A stretch of 64,000 nt of DNA from JAWKWA01 sp041397765 (GTDB taxonomy: Bacteria; Pseudomonadota; Alphaproteobacteria; Rhizobiales; Hyphomicrobiaceae). Positions 19,639 to 28,989 of the stretch are shown here, in pieces; positions within the stretch are counted from its first letter, which is position 1; each line of letters starts with the position of its first letter. The notes beneath the pieces were generated by a model. It did not search any database. It saw only the letters and a list, made by a program, of their open reading frames with translations, and was not told where the DNA came from. Position numbers and translations under genes: made by a program. Location of the stretch: contig JAWKWA010000011.1 of assembly GCA_041397765.1 (NCBI GenBank), forward strand, positions 62,001 to 126,000. Reading direction: 5' to 3'.

Positions 19639-21108
19639 ATGCCGGACGGAACCGAGATCTTCGACGTGATCGTCGTCGGCGCCGGCGTGTCGGGCCTCGG
19701 CACCGCCTGCCATCTGAAGTCCGACATGCCGCACAAGCGCATCCTGATCCTGGAGCGCGAGGAAACCTTCGGCGGCACCTGGCTGACCAACACCTATCCG
19801 GGCGCCCGCTCGGACAGCGACCTCTTCACCTATGGCTATCGTTTCAAGCCTTGGATGGGTGCGCATTATGCCTCGCGCGAGGAGATCCTCGCCTATCTGG
19901 GAGAGGTCGTTGCCGAGCACGCGCTCGATCGCCTCATTCGCTATGGAATGACGGTCACCGCCGCCGACTGGTCCTCGGCCGACGCACTCTGGACACTGAC
20001 GGTTGCCGGCTCCGGCGGTGAGAGCCTTCGTTTGCGGACCCGCTTTCTGGCGATGTGCCAGGGCTACTATCACCATCGCAAGGGCTACTGGCCGGATTGG
20101 CCGGGGCTTTCGAGCTACACGGGCGAGATCGTCCATTCGCAGGAATGGCCGGAGGATCTTGACGTCTCCGGCCGTTCGATCGTCGTCATCGGCTCGGGCG
20201 CGACGGCCGCCACGCTCGTCCCCGCGCTCGCACGCTCGAGCGGTCCGATCACCCTGCTGCAGCGCTCGCCGAGCTGGTATTTCTGGGGCTCGAGCACGAA
20301 GGACCTGGTCGAACTGCTTCGCCGCCTCGACATCGATCCCGCCTGGATCCACGAGATCGCGCGTCGCAAGTCCGTTGCCGACGAGGCGGAGTTCATCCGC
20401 CGCACGCTCGAGGAACCCGAGGCCGTCAAGGCCGAGATGCTGGAGGCCATCCGCGACGTTCTCGGCCCCGGCTTCGACATCGAGACGCATTTCCATCCGC
20501 GCTACCGGCCCTGGCAGCAGCGTGTCTGCTACATCCCGGACGCCGATTTCCTGGAGACGTTCCGCTCCGGCAAAGCCACGATCGTCACGGCGGAAATCGA
20601 GCGCTTCACGCCGGACGCGATCCGCCTGAGGTCCGGTCGCGAGCTGAAGGCTGATCTCGTCGTCGCCGCGACCGGCTTCGATCTCTGCCTCCTCGGCGAC
20701 GTCCACTTCAGCCGCGACGGCGAGCCCGTCGACATCGCCGAGACCGTCACCTACCGGGGCATGATGTTCTCGGGCCTTCCCAATCTCACCTGGACTTTCG
20801 GCTATCTCCGCGCGAGCTGGACGCTGCGCGTCGACATGAACGCCGAGTTCCTCTGCCGCCTGCTTCGCCACATGGACGCGAACGGCCATCGCGCCGCCAT
20901 GCCTCAGCTTCTCCCTGAAGAGCAGGCCCTGCCGAGGCGGCCGTGGGTCGAGCCGGAGAATTTCAACGGCGGCTATCTGATGCGCAGCCTCGCAAGGATG
21001 CCCCGCAGCCTCGACCGGCCTGAGTGGCGACATATGCATGATTACTGGGCGGAGAAGGACACCATCCCCGCCATCGATCTCGCAGACGGCCGCCTTCGCT
21101 TCGCCTGA
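19639..21108 (+). CDS. Flavin-containing monooxygenase (Baeyer-Villiger type)
   Basis: A 489-residue class B flavoprotein monooxygenase. FAD binding: VIVVGAGVSGLGTA at the N-terminus. The BVMO/FMO fingerprint appears as YTGEIVHSQEWP (family FxGxxxHxxxW with Tyr for Phe) at about residues 165-176, followed by the NADPH Rossmann motif VVIGSGATAATL. The C-terminal half has ATGFDLC. Such enzymes insert oxygen into ketones or oxidise N- or S-atoms of amines. An aldehyde dehydrogenase follows 329 bases downstream on the same strand; the spacer between them holds paired inverted repeats, so they may not be one transcript. Confidence 0.9.
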   Translation: MPDGTEIFDVIVVGAGVSGLGTACHLKSDMPHKRILILEREETFGGTWLTNTYPGARSDSDLFTYGYRFKPWMGAHYASREEILAYLGEVVAEHALDRLIRYGMTVTAADWSSADALWTLTVAGSGGESLRLRTRFLAMCQGYYHHRKGYWPDWPGLSSYTGEIVHSQEWPEDLDVSGRSIVVIGSGATAATLVPALARSSGPITLLQRSPSWYFWGSSTKDLVELLRRLDIDPAWIHEIARRKSVADEAEFIRRTLEEPEAVKAEMLEAIRDVLGPGFDIETHFHPRYRPWQQRVCYIPDADFLETFRSGKATIVTAEIERFTPDAIRLRSGRELKADLVVAATGFDLCLLGDVHFSRDGEPVDIAETVTYRGMMFSGLPNLTWTFGYLRASWTLRVDMNAEFLCRLLRHMDANGHRAAMPQLLPEEQALPRRPWVEPENFNGGYLMRSLARMPRSLDRPEWRHMHDYWAEKDTIPAIDLADGRLRFA

Positions 21109-21437
21109 GCCTGGAGCACCGCCTCGACCTTGCCCGGGGCTTCGCCTCGAGCCTCGCCCGCACCGGGTGGAACGCGATATAGCTGGTGCTTCGATTCCGA
21201 CATTTGCATCCCGTTTCAGAATCCGTGAGAGCAAATGTCGGAATCATGAGAACCACTGGCAAGCCTGAGGAGCTTTCGAATTTGACACTTGAGAACGCAC
21301 TTCGCAGCAACCGGGACACGAAGTGTCAGATTCGCTCCACTGGCCAATGACGCTTTTGCCTGCGCCGGCAGCTCTCTGCCACGTCCGTTCCGCCCCTGCG
21401 CCGCTCGTGTGCATCCATTGAAGACCGAGGTCCCGAT
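21109..21437. repeat. Intergenic spacer with two related inverted repeats (palindromic element)
   Basis: No gene. Arms GATTCCGACATTTGC (21193-21207) and GCAAATGTCGGAATC (21231-21245) are perfect 15-base complements with a 23-base loop. Thirty bases on, CGAATTTGACACTT (21277-21290) and AAGTGTCAGATTCG (21321-21334) pair 13 of 14. The four arms share the pattern GA-T--GACA-TT, and both units are followed by CCACTGGC (21253-21260 and 21337-21344). This looks like two diverged copies of one palindromic element, either an interspersed repeat or a double operator for the aldehyde dehydrogenase gene. Confidence 0.6.
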
Positions 21438-22919
21438 ATGCGTCCGCTTGAAACCTTCGCCAATCTCGTCGACGGCGTGACCCAGCCGGTCGGCGCGACT
21501 TTCGAGAGCTTCGATCCCTTTACGGGAAAACCCTGGGCCCGCATTCCCCTTGCGACGCCGGACGACGTCGACCGTGCGGTCACCGCCGCGCATCGCGCCT
21601 TCCGCTCCGGCCCCTGGCACGACATGACGCCATCGGCACGCGGCCGTCTGCTCGTCCGCCTCGCCGATCTGATCGCGGCCAATGCCGAGCGGCTCGCCGC
21701 CATCGAGACGCGCGACAACGGCAAGCTCATCGCCGAGATGGGCTCGCAGCTCCGCTACATTCCCGAATGGTACCGCTACTTCGGCGGCCTCGCCGACAAG
21801 ATCGAGGGCGCCGTCCTGCCGATCGACAAGCCCGGCATGTTCGCCTTCACGAGGTCCGAGCCGCTCGGTGTCATCGCGGCCATCGTGCCCTGGAACTCGC
21901 CGATCCTGCTGCTCACCTGGAAGCTCGCCCCGCTGCTCGCCGCCGGCAACACCGTCGTCATCAAGCCCTCCGAGCACGCCTCGGCCTCGACGCTCGAATT
22001 CGTCAGGCTCATCGCCGAGGCCGGGATTCCCGCCGGCGTCGTCAACACGGTCACGGGATTCCCCGGCGAGGTCGGCGCCCCCCTCGTCTCCCATCCGCTC
22101 GTCGCCAAGATCGCCTTCACGGGTGGCGAGCCGGGTGGCCTCGCAGTCTACCGCGCGGCGGTCGAAGGCCTGAAGACCGTGACGCTGGAGCTCGGTGGCA
22201 AGTCCGCCAACATAGTCTTCGCCGACGCCAATCTCGAGAATGCGGTCGACGGCGCCATCTCCGGCATCTTCGCCGCGACGGGCCAGACATGCATCGCCGG
22301 CTCGCGACTGCTCGTCGAGCGCAGCATCCACGATCGGTTCGTCGAGGCCGTGCTACAGCGCGCCGGCACCGCCCGCATCGGCGATCCCTCGAGGCTCGAA
22401 ACCCAGGTCGGCCCGATCACCACCGAGGCACAGCGTACCAGGGTGCTCGGCTATATCGACATCGCGCGATCGGAAGGCGCCGAATGCATGCTCGGCGGCA
22501 AGAAGCCGACGCGCGACGATCTCCTCGACGGCTGGTTCGTCGAGCCGACCATCTTCACGCGCGTCTCCAACTCCATGCGCATCGCGCGCGAGGAGGTGTT
22601 CGGCCCGATCCTCTCCATCATCCCCTTCGACGACGAGGCGGAAGCCTTCGCCATCGCCAACGACAGTCCCTATGGGCTCGCTGCCGGGCTCTGGACACAG
22701 GATATGGGCCGCGCCCTCAGGGGCAGCGCAGCGCTCGAGGCCGGAACCGTCTGGATCAACACCTACCGCGCCGTCAGCTACATGGCGCCCTTCGGTGGCT
22801 ACAAGCGCTCCGGCATCGGACGCGAGAGCGGCCAGGAGGCGATCGGCAATTTCCTGCAGACCAAGACCGTGTGGATCGACACCATCAGCAAGGCGGCCAA
22901 TCCCTTCGTGATGCGCTGA
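21438..22919 (+). CDS. NAD(P)-dependent aldehyde dehydrogenase
   Basis: A 493-residue ALDH-superfamily enzyme oxidising an aldehyde to its acid. The Rossmann part has IVPWNSPILLLTWKLAPLLA and the cofactor lysine in VVIKPSEHAS; the general base glutamate is in VTLELGGKSANIVF and the nucleophilic cysteine in ATGQTCIAGSR. C-terminal FGPILSIIPF and PFGGYKRSGIGRE are standard. FTGGEP replaces the more usual FTGSTEVG loop. Context (amine/betaine catabolic genes around) suggests an amino- or betaine-type aldehyde, but the residues do not decide this. Confidence 0.93.
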   Translation: MRPLETFANLVDGVTQPVGATFESFDPFTGKPWARIPLATPDDVDRAVTAAHRAFRSGPWHDMTPSARGRLLVRLADLIAANAERLAAIETRDNGKLIAEMGSQLRYIPEWYRYFGGLADKIEGAVLPIDKPGMFAFTRSEPLGVIAAIVPWNSPILLLTWKLAPLLAAGNTVVIKPSEHASASTLEFVRLIAEAGIPAGVVNTVTGFPGEVGAPLVSHPLVAKIAFTGGEPGGLAVYRAAVEGLKTVTLELGGKSANIVFADANLENAVDGAISGIFAATGQTCIAGSRLLVERSIHDRFVEAVLQRAGTARIGDPSRLETQVGPITTEAQRTRVLGYIDIARSEGAECMLGGKKPTRDDLLDGWFVEPTIFTRVSNSMRIAREEVFGPILSIIPFDDEAEAFAIANDSPYGLAAGLWTQDMGRALRGSAALEAGTVWINTYRAVSYMAPFGGYKRSGIGRESGQEAIGNFLQTKTVWIDTISKAANPFVMR

Positions 22920-22992
22920 CGATGACGATGGCGCGGGATCGCGGGACATCTTGCCGGTGCCCTGCGATCCCGCGAACCCACTCGCAAGAGCG

Positions 22993-25104
22993 TCACGAAA
23001 CACTCGGTCGCGGCGGCAGATGTGCGTGACGGCGGTGGTAGCGTTCCGCCTCGCGTACCTCGACCGGTTCGGTCAACACCCTGAGGAATCCGTCCATCGG
23101 CACGTCGAGCTCCTCGGCGAACCGGCGACCGTCGAACACCGCGCTGGCGATCGTTCCGGGGATGATGCAATCGCCGATGCGCACCAGCTTCCGCACCCGG
23201 TGTTCGCCGCTCTCCTGCAGCGCCGCAAGCTCGTCGTAAAGCGCGACATCGGGGAGGCGCGCGGTCACCAGCACGACCGACGCCGCGGCCAGCCGCTCCC
23301 GTCGATCCGTGAACACGCAGGCGAGCTCGACCTCGCCCTCGCGGATCGCCGCGATGTTCCGCGTCACATGGATGCTCACGCCAAGCTCGAGCAGCCGTCG
23401 CTGGATCGCCGATTGCTCGAGCGTATTCGCCGTCCACGCCGAGACGGCGGAATTGGCGGTGACGAGCCGGACGTCGGCGACGCCACGCGCAACCAGCGTC
23501 TCGGCGACGACGCCGCCCATGTAGAAATCGTCGTCGTCGAACACGACCACCGGCCCCTCGATCGCGACGCCCGCCATCACGTCGTCGGGCGTCAGGATTC
23601 GAGGCTGCCCCGTGACGGGGATCGCCTTGTGATTGTTGCGCCCGAAGCCGTCCCGCCGCCACCGCGCGCCCGTCGCTATGACGACATTGGCAATGTCGGT
23701 TGCCAGCACGTCCGCCGCCGTCATCGCGCTCTCGCGATAGACCGTGACGTTGGCCATCCGCTTGATCTGCCCTTCGCGCCAGTCACGCACGCGGATCCAC
23801 TCGGAAAGGCCGGCAAGACCGGCCTCCCTCACGACCCGTCCGCCGAGCTCGCGCCTCGCCTCGGCGAGCACGACCGTGTAGCCGCGATGGCCGAGCGCCT
23901 GCGCGCATTCGAGCCCCGCCGGGCCCGCGCCGACGATCAGCACCTCTTCGCGCGAGCCCGCCGGCCGATAGCGCTCGGGATGCCAGCCGCGCTTGTACTC
24001 CTCACCGACCGTCGGATTCTGCGTGCAGGCGATCGGCGCGCCGACATTGTAGGATGCCACGCACATGTTGCAGCCGATGCACTCCCGGATGTCCTCGATG
24101 CGGCCCTCTTCGATCTTCTTGGGCAGGAACGGATCCGCGATCGAGGGACGCGCCGAGCCGATGATGTCGAGAATGCCCCGCTTGATCTGGGACACCATGG
24201 CATCGGGCGAGGTGAAGCGGCCGACGCCGATCACCGGCTTCGTCGTCACGCTCTTCACATATTTGTTGTAGGGCTCCTGGAACCCTTCCTTGGCAAAGCG
24301 GCTGGTCTTGCTGTCCTCGAGCCAGCCGCTCACCTTGATGTCCCAGGCATCGGGCAGTTCGGCGAGCATGGCGACGATGTCTCGTCCCTCGGCGTCGGCG
24401 ACGATGCCGTCGGGCCCGGACAGCTCGTCGATCGTGAGGCGCACGACGACGGCACAGCTCTGCCCGACCGCGTCCTTGGTGTCCTCGATCACCTCGCGCA
24501 GCAGCCGCGTGCGGTTCTCCAGCGAGCCGCCATACTCGTCGGTGCGGTGGTTGCGGCGGCGCGACAGGAAGAACTGCAGGAGTTCCAGATCGTCGGCCGC
24601 GTAGACATAGACGATGTCGAAGCCGACATCGCGGGCCTTGAGCGCGGCGCGCCTGTGCCACTGGCGATAGGCCTTGATGTCGGCTTTGTCCATCTGCTTT
24701 GCCTGCACCGGATCGCGCCGCGAGGGTGTGTCGATCGGCGCGATCAGATGCTCGCGCGTGTAGCGGTTGGCGACGGCCCAGCCGCCATGGGCGAGCTCGG
24801 CGCCGGCGAGCGCACCATGCTCGTGGATGGCGTCGGTCAACAGGCGGAGCTGCGCCTCGTCGTTCTCCTCCCAGAGCTTCACCTGCGGGAACGGCGTCGT
24901 ATCCGAGCTTGGATGGATCGACAGGATGTCGGTGCACACCGCCGCCCAGCCGCCTTCCGCCTTGACGCCGCGCATCGCCGCGTGACCGCGCGGCAGGGTG
25001 GCGCTCAGACCATTGCAGTGGGGCACCTGATAGAAGCGGTTCTTCAGTGTCACCGGCCCCAGTCGGATCGGCTCGAACAGGATGTCGTATCTCGGATCGC
25101 GCAT
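22993..25104 (-). CDS. Trimethylamine/dimethylamine dehydrogenase-family iron-sulfur flavoprotein
   Basis: A 703-residue protein with the full trimethylamine dehydrogenase architecture: FMN TIM barrel (1-340) with Cys30 in FYQVPHCNG, the residue that covalently holds FMN; a [4Fe-4S] motif CIGCNMC...C (about 345-363); and a C-terminal FAD/NAD-like part beginning VLIVGAGPAGLECAQALG. The family oxidises an N-methyl or primary amine and passes electrons through the cluster to ETF. From remembered alignment, two of three aromatic-bowl residues of TMADH differ (Tyr60 is Ile, Trp355 is Tyr; Trp264 seems kept), so the substrate is probably not trimethylamine. It is last in the leftward operon, 25 bases after the aminotransferase. 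Confidence 0.88.
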   Translation of the reverse strand: MRDPRYDILFEPIRLGPVTLKNRFYQVPHCNGLSATLPRGHAAMRGVKAEGGWAAVCTDILSIHPSSDTTPFPQVKLWEENDEAQLRLLTDAIHEHGALAGAELAHGGWAVANRYTREHLIAPIDTPSRRDPVQAKQMDKADIKAYRQWHRRAALKARDVGFDIVYVYAADDLELLQFFLSRRRNHRTDEYGGSLENRTRLLREVIEDTKDAVGQSCAVVVRLTIDELSGPDGIVADAEGRDIVAMLAELPDAWDIKVSGWLEDSKTSRFAKEGFQEPYNKYVKSVTTKPVIGVGRFTSPDAMVSQIKRGILDIIGSARPSIADPFLPKKIEEGRIEDIRECIGCNMCVASYNVGAPIACTQNPTVGEEYKRGWHPERYRPAGSREEVLIVGAGPAGLECAQALGHRGYTVVLAEARRELGGRVVREAGLAGLSEWIRVRDWREGQIKRMANVTVYRESAMTAADVLATDIANVVIATGARWRRDGFGRNNHKAIPVTGQPRILTPDDVMAGVAIEGPVVVFDDDDFYMGGVVAETLVARGVADVRLVTANSAVSAWTANTLEQSAIQRRLLELGVSIHVTRNIAAIREGEVELACVFTDRRERLAAASVVLVTARLPDVALYDELAALQESGEHRVRKLVRIGDCIIPGTIASAVFDGRRFAEELDVPMDGFLRVLTEPVEVREAERYHRRHAHLPPRPSVS

Positions 25105-25129
25105 CACCCTCTCCCCGTCTGCGTCCCCG

Positions 25130-26477
25130 TCAGGCCTTGAAGCGGCGGCAGGCCCGGTCGGCCGCCTCGAAGGTCTGCTCCAGATCCTCCTCGGTGTGCC
25201 TGATCGAAACGAAGCGGCGATTTCCCGGAATGACGAACATCCCTTCGCGCAGCAGCTCGGCCTCGAACGCCGCCATCCGCTTGGTGTCCGTTGCAATGAT
25301 CTCACGCCAGCTCTGCGGCACCTTGTCGGTGAAGAGCATGTGCCACATCGGCCCCTCGCCGAAGACGAGAATGCCCATGTCGTGGCGATCGAACACGCGC
25401 TGCAGGCCCTCGCGCAGCTTGTCCGACATCGCAAAGACCCGGTCGTAGACGCCGGGCGCCTCGAGCACGTCCATGGCCGCGATCGTCGCCGCGCAGCCGA
25501 GCATGTGGCCCTGCAGCGTGCCGTTCTGGTAGACATAGCCGGGCTTGCCCTTCCGGCCCGGGTCTGCCTGCTCCATGATGTCGGCACGACCGGCGACCGC
25601 CCCGACCGGCAGGCCGCTGCCGATGATCTTGCCATAGGTGGCCAGGTCGGGCGTGATGTCGAAATAGTCCTGTGCGCCGCCGATTCCGTAGCGGAATCCG
25701 GTCACCACCTCGTCGAGGATCATGACGGAACCGTGCTTTGCCGTCAGCTCGCGGATTGCTTCGAGGAAGCCGGGCTTCGGCATCAGGATCCGCTGGATAG
25801 GCTCGACGATCACCGCGGCGATCTCGTGCCCGTGCTCCGACATCAGCGAGGCGAACGTGTCGACGTCGTTGAACGGTGCGACCAGCATGAGGTCCTGCAC
25901 CGCCCCCGGAATGCCCGCCGTGTCGGGCACTGCCTGCGGGAAATTGGTCAGCGTCCGCGGCGTAGTCGACAGCTGCGCATAGTCGTGGACACCGTGATAG
26001 CCGCCCTCGAATTTCAGGATCTTGTCGCGCCCGGTAAAGGCGCGGGACAGGCGAATGGCATGGAAGGTCGAGTCTGATCCCGCCGTCGTGAAGCGAATGC
26101 GCTCGCCGCAGCGGATATGCGGCAGGACCCGCCGCGCCGCGCGCAGCGCCGTCTCGTTCAGATAGGCGAAGGCATGCGTGCCGCGCGTCACCTGCTCGAC
26201 GATCGCCGCCTGGATCGCCGGATGCGCATGGCCGAGGAAGAGCGCACCCGAGCAGAGCACATAGTCGACATACGCGTTCCCCGACACGTCCCAGAACCGC
26301 GCGCCCTCGCCGTGATCGAACACGAATCGGTTGTCCGCGACGAGCACATTGCCTCCGAGGCGCCCCCGGAAAGAGCTGCGATGCCTCCGCGAGATAGGCC
26401 TCCTCGGCCACATTCGTATGCCCGTGCCGGCCGAGCGCGTGAGCCGTGCCGCCGCCGTCGATGCCTGCAGTGCTCAT
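25130..26477 (-). CDS. Class III aminotransferase (glutamate-1-semialdehyde aminomutase-like), N-terminus frameshifted
   Basis: PLP-dependent fold type I enzyme. The body has DYVLCSGALFLGHAHPAI, RFTTAGSDSTFHAIRLSR, FEGGYHGVHDYA, VIVEPIQ, MILDEVVTGFR and the PLP lysine in TYGKIIGSGLPVGA. The true N-terminus begins at 26477 with GGAGAA seven bases upstream and reads AEEAYLAEASQLFPG, then the frame shifts in a G-rich stretch (about 26355-26370): two missing Gs would restore the family PGGxS-type motif leading into GGNVLVADNRF. Without repair only a 427-codon frame from an RBS-less ATG at 26413 is open. So it is either a disabled gene or an assembly error. Substrate unknown; neighbours suggest amine catabolism. 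Confidence 0.8.
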
Positions 26478-26554
26478 GGCTGGTTCTCCATCGTCAGTGG
26501 AACTCGAATGGGTTCAGGAAACCGGTGCGCGACCGCGCCGGTTGTCGGCCGCCG

Positions 26555-27304
26555 TCAGGCTCGCCGCGCCTTCTCCGCCTCGCCCGCCGCCTTCGCCTCC
26601 TCGGCGAGATGGCCGCGGATGGCCGTCCAGGAGCGTTCGATCATCGCTTCCATGCATTGCCGCGCCATACGGCCCTTGCCCGCCTCGATTGCGCCGAGAA
26701 CCTCGCGGTGTCCCTCGATCGAGGCGACCATCATCTCGCGCGCCCTCGAATAGGCGAGATAGCGGTAGCGATGGGCCTGCTTGCCGATCGTCGCGAGCAG
26801 ACGTTTCAGCGTATCGTTGTGCGCCGCCGAGTGGATCGCCACGGACAGGCGGAGATTGGCCCGGAAGAACTCGCGCGTATCGGCGGTCTTGTGGATCGCC
26901 GTCATATGAGCGAGCACCGCGCGGATTTCGGCGATGTCTTCCGTCCTGCGATTCTCCGCCGCAAGCTCTGTCGCCAGTCCCTCGAGCACGATGCGGCAGG
27001 TATAGACCTCGTCGAGATCGTCAAGACCGATCTCGCTCACCCAGACGCCGCGCCGCGAGCGCCGCACCGCCAGCCCTTCCCGCTCGAGGGAATGCAACGC
27101 CTCGCGCACCGGCGAGCGGCTGACCGAGAACCGCTGCACGATTTCCTCCTCGAGCAGGCGCGCACCCGGCGCCAGCTCGCCGAAGATGATCTGGTCCTCG
27201 AGGTGGCGCGTCAGCTCCTTGGCGATGACGTCGGGAATGCGGAATGGATTGCCCTCGGCCTCGACCGGCGCCGATAGGGATTTGCGGGCCGCGGCGGCAC
27301 TCAT
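26555..27304 (-). CDS. GntR family regulator, FCD (FadR) subfamily
   Basis: A 249-residue repressor. Residues ~25-95 form the winged helix with DQIIFGELAPGARLLEEEI, the recognition helix VSRSPVREALHSLEREGL and wing VRRSRRGVWV. The C-terminal all-helical FCD ligand domain keeps metal-type histidines (AIHSAAHNDTL, HREVLGAI). The start overlaps the thioesterase stop by ATGA, so it is expressed with the operon it presumably controls. Its likely operator is the TTTGTATACAAA palindrome at 30173-30184 at the head of the operon. The ligand is unknown. Confidence 0.93.
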   Translation of the reverse strand: MSAAAARKSLSAPVEAEGNPFRIPDVIAKELTRHLEDQIIFGELAPGARLLEEEIVQRFSVSRSPVREALHSLEREGLAVRRSRRGVWVSEIGLDDLDEVYTCRIVLEGLATELAAENRRTEDIAEIRAVLAHMTAIHKTADTREFFRANLRLSVAIHSAAHNDTLKRLLATIGKQAHRYRYLAYSRAREMMVASIEGHREVLGAIEAGKGRMARQCMEAMIERSWTAIRGHLAEEAKAAGEAEKARRA

Positions 27305-27753
27305 GATCCCACCTTCCCGCTCGACCTGGCGGCTTCGCCCGGCTTCCACGTCGCGCTTGCCACCGCCGCCAGCTCGCCCTCGTCATCCTTGAGCCGGGCC
27401 TCGATGAAGGCGATGCTGCGGCCTCGGCGCAGAAACTGCGCCTCGCACTGCACGGTACCCTGACGGATCGGCCGCAGATACTGGATCTTCATCTCCAGCG
27501 TCGCGCCCCCGACGCCGCTCTCGTGATGCAGCAAATGCCCCATCGACGTGTCCATGATCGCAGCGATGACACCGCCATGAAGCGTGCCCTGCGGATTGAA
27601 CAGGAAGTCACGTACCGGCATGCGGATGATGCAGCGGCCTTCCCCGTAGCTGATCTCGAAGCCGAGCAGCCGCGCGAGAAAGAACGTTCCGAACGCCTGC
27701 TCATAAGTCGACAGCGCCCCGTCCAGCGCCTCGCGTGCAGCATTTTCATCCAC
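27301..27753 (-). CDS. PaaI family hotdog thioesterase
   Basis: A 150-residue single hotdog-domain protein that would hydrolyse an acyl-CoA made in the pathway. The signature FNPQGTLHGGVIAAIMDTSMG contains the conserved HGG and catalytic acid region, followed by TLEMKIQYLRPI and the final strand. I chose the GTG start inside the upstream CoA-transferase end, with GGGAAG upstream; longer frames include Pro/Arg-rich non-homologous sequence. It overlaps the CoA transferase by eight bases and the GntR gene by four. Confidence 0.82.
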   Translation of the reverse strand: MDENAAREALDGALSTYEQAFGTFFLARLLGFEISYGEGRCIIRMPVRDFLFNPQGTLHGGVIAAIMDTSMGHLLHHESGVGGATLEMKIQYLRPIRQGTVQCEAQFLRRGRSIAFIEARLKDDEGELAAVASATWKPGEAARSSGKVGS

Positions 27754-28963
27754 GGTCGCCGCTTCCCTGTCCGCATCTGACGACGCCGGCCTCCGCGAGG
27801 CGCTCGACCTCGGCTGCCGAGAGCCCGGCAAGCTCCGTCAGGATCTCCATCGTATGCTCGCCGAGCAGTGGCGGCGCCAGCTCGGCGCCCCCCGGCGTGT
27901 CGTCGAGCCGCATCGGCGTGTCGATCGTGCGGAACTGCCCGATGGTGCTGTGCGGCAGATCTCGGATCATGCCGCGCGCCTGCAGCGCCTCATTCGTGCA
28001 GACCTCGCCGACGGTCCGGATCTCGCCGCACGGCACCCCCGCCGCTCCCAGCACATGCACCCATTCCGCCCGGCTGCGCGACGCCATCGTCGCGTTGATC
28101 ATCGGCAGCAGCGCCTCGCGGTTCTCGACCCGGTCCGGCGCCCGCCGGAACCGCGGATCGTCACGCACCGCCTCGAGACCACAGGCGTTGCAGAATTTCA
28201 CCCAGAGCGCGTCGTTGGCAACGCCGAGATTGATCCAGCCGTCCGCCGCCCTGAACGTCTCGTAGGGCACGATTGTCGCGTGGCTGTTGCCGCGCCGCGT
28301 CGGGCTGCGCCCGCTCGCAAAGAAGATCCCGGCATTGAAGGTGAGCAGCGAGGCCATGGCCTCGACCATCGCCACTTCGATCCTCTGGCCGCGCCCGCTG
28401 CGATCGCGCGCCCGCAAGGCGAGGAGGATTGCCTGCGCGCCATAGAGCGCCGTGACGAGATCGGCGACGGATGTGCCAACCTTCATCGGCGGTCCGGCCG
28501 GATCGCCGGTGATGTCCATGATCCCGGACGCACCCTGCACGATGAGATCATATCCCGGCCGGTCGCGCTCGGGCCCTGTCGTGCCAAAGCCCGAGATCGA
28601 GCAGTAGACGATGCGCGGGTTCCATCCCGACACCGTCTCGTAGTCGAGGCCGAGCCGGTCGGCGGCACCGGGACGGAAATTCTCGATGAGAACGTCCGAG
28701 CGCTCGATCAGGGACTTGAGGATCGGCAGCGCCGCCTTCGCCTTCAGATTGAGCGCAAGGCTGCGTTTGCTGCGATTGACCGAGAGATAATAGGCAGCCT
28801 CGCCCGCGACGAAGGGCGGCCCGAAGGCCCGCGTGTCATCGCCGTGCTCGGGTTCCTCGACCTTGATGACGTCGGCCCCCATATCGCCGAGCTGCATGGT
28901 GCAGAACGGCCCCGACACCACCCGCGAGAGATCGAGCACCCTGATGTCGTCGAGCGGCTTCAT
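27746..28963 (-). CDS. CaiB/BaiF (class III) CoA transferase
   Basis: A 405-residue family III CoA transferase, which moves CoA between acyl-CoA and a carboxylate by a ping-pong mechanism. Seen: VLDLSRVVSGPFCTMQLGDMG, ADVIKVEEPEHGDDTRAFGPP, FVAGEAAYYLSVNRSKRSLALNL, the IENFRPG motif and GYDLIVQGASGIMDITG containing the catalytic aspartate region. Start at MKPLDDI; an ATG nine codons earlier overlaps the HAD gene stop (TGATG). The partner acid is unknown; carnitine, formate or a dicarboxylic acid are possible, given the second island about 8 kb away. Confidence 0.9.
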   Translation of the reverse strand: MKPLDDIRVLDLSRVVSGPFCTMQLGDMGADVIKVEEPEHGDDTRAFGPPFVAGEAAYYLSVNRSKRSLALNLKAKAALPILKSLIERSDVLIENFRPGAADRLGLDYETVSGWNPRIVYCSISGFGTTGPERDRPGYDLIVQGASGIMDITGDPAGPPMKVGTSVADLVTALYGAQAILLALRARDRSGRGQRIEVAMVEAMASLLTFNAGIFFASGRSPTRRGNSHATIVPYETFRAADGWINLGVANDALWVKFCNACGLEAVRDDPRFRRAPDRVENREALLPMINATMASRSRAEWVHVLGAAGVPCGEIRTVGEVCTNEALQARGMIRDLPHSTIGQFRTIDTPMRLDDTPGGAELAPPLLGEHTMEILTELAGLSAAEVERLAEAGVVRCGQGSGDRG

Positions 28964-28989
28964 CGCCTCCGCACCTTCCCCCGCGCGCA

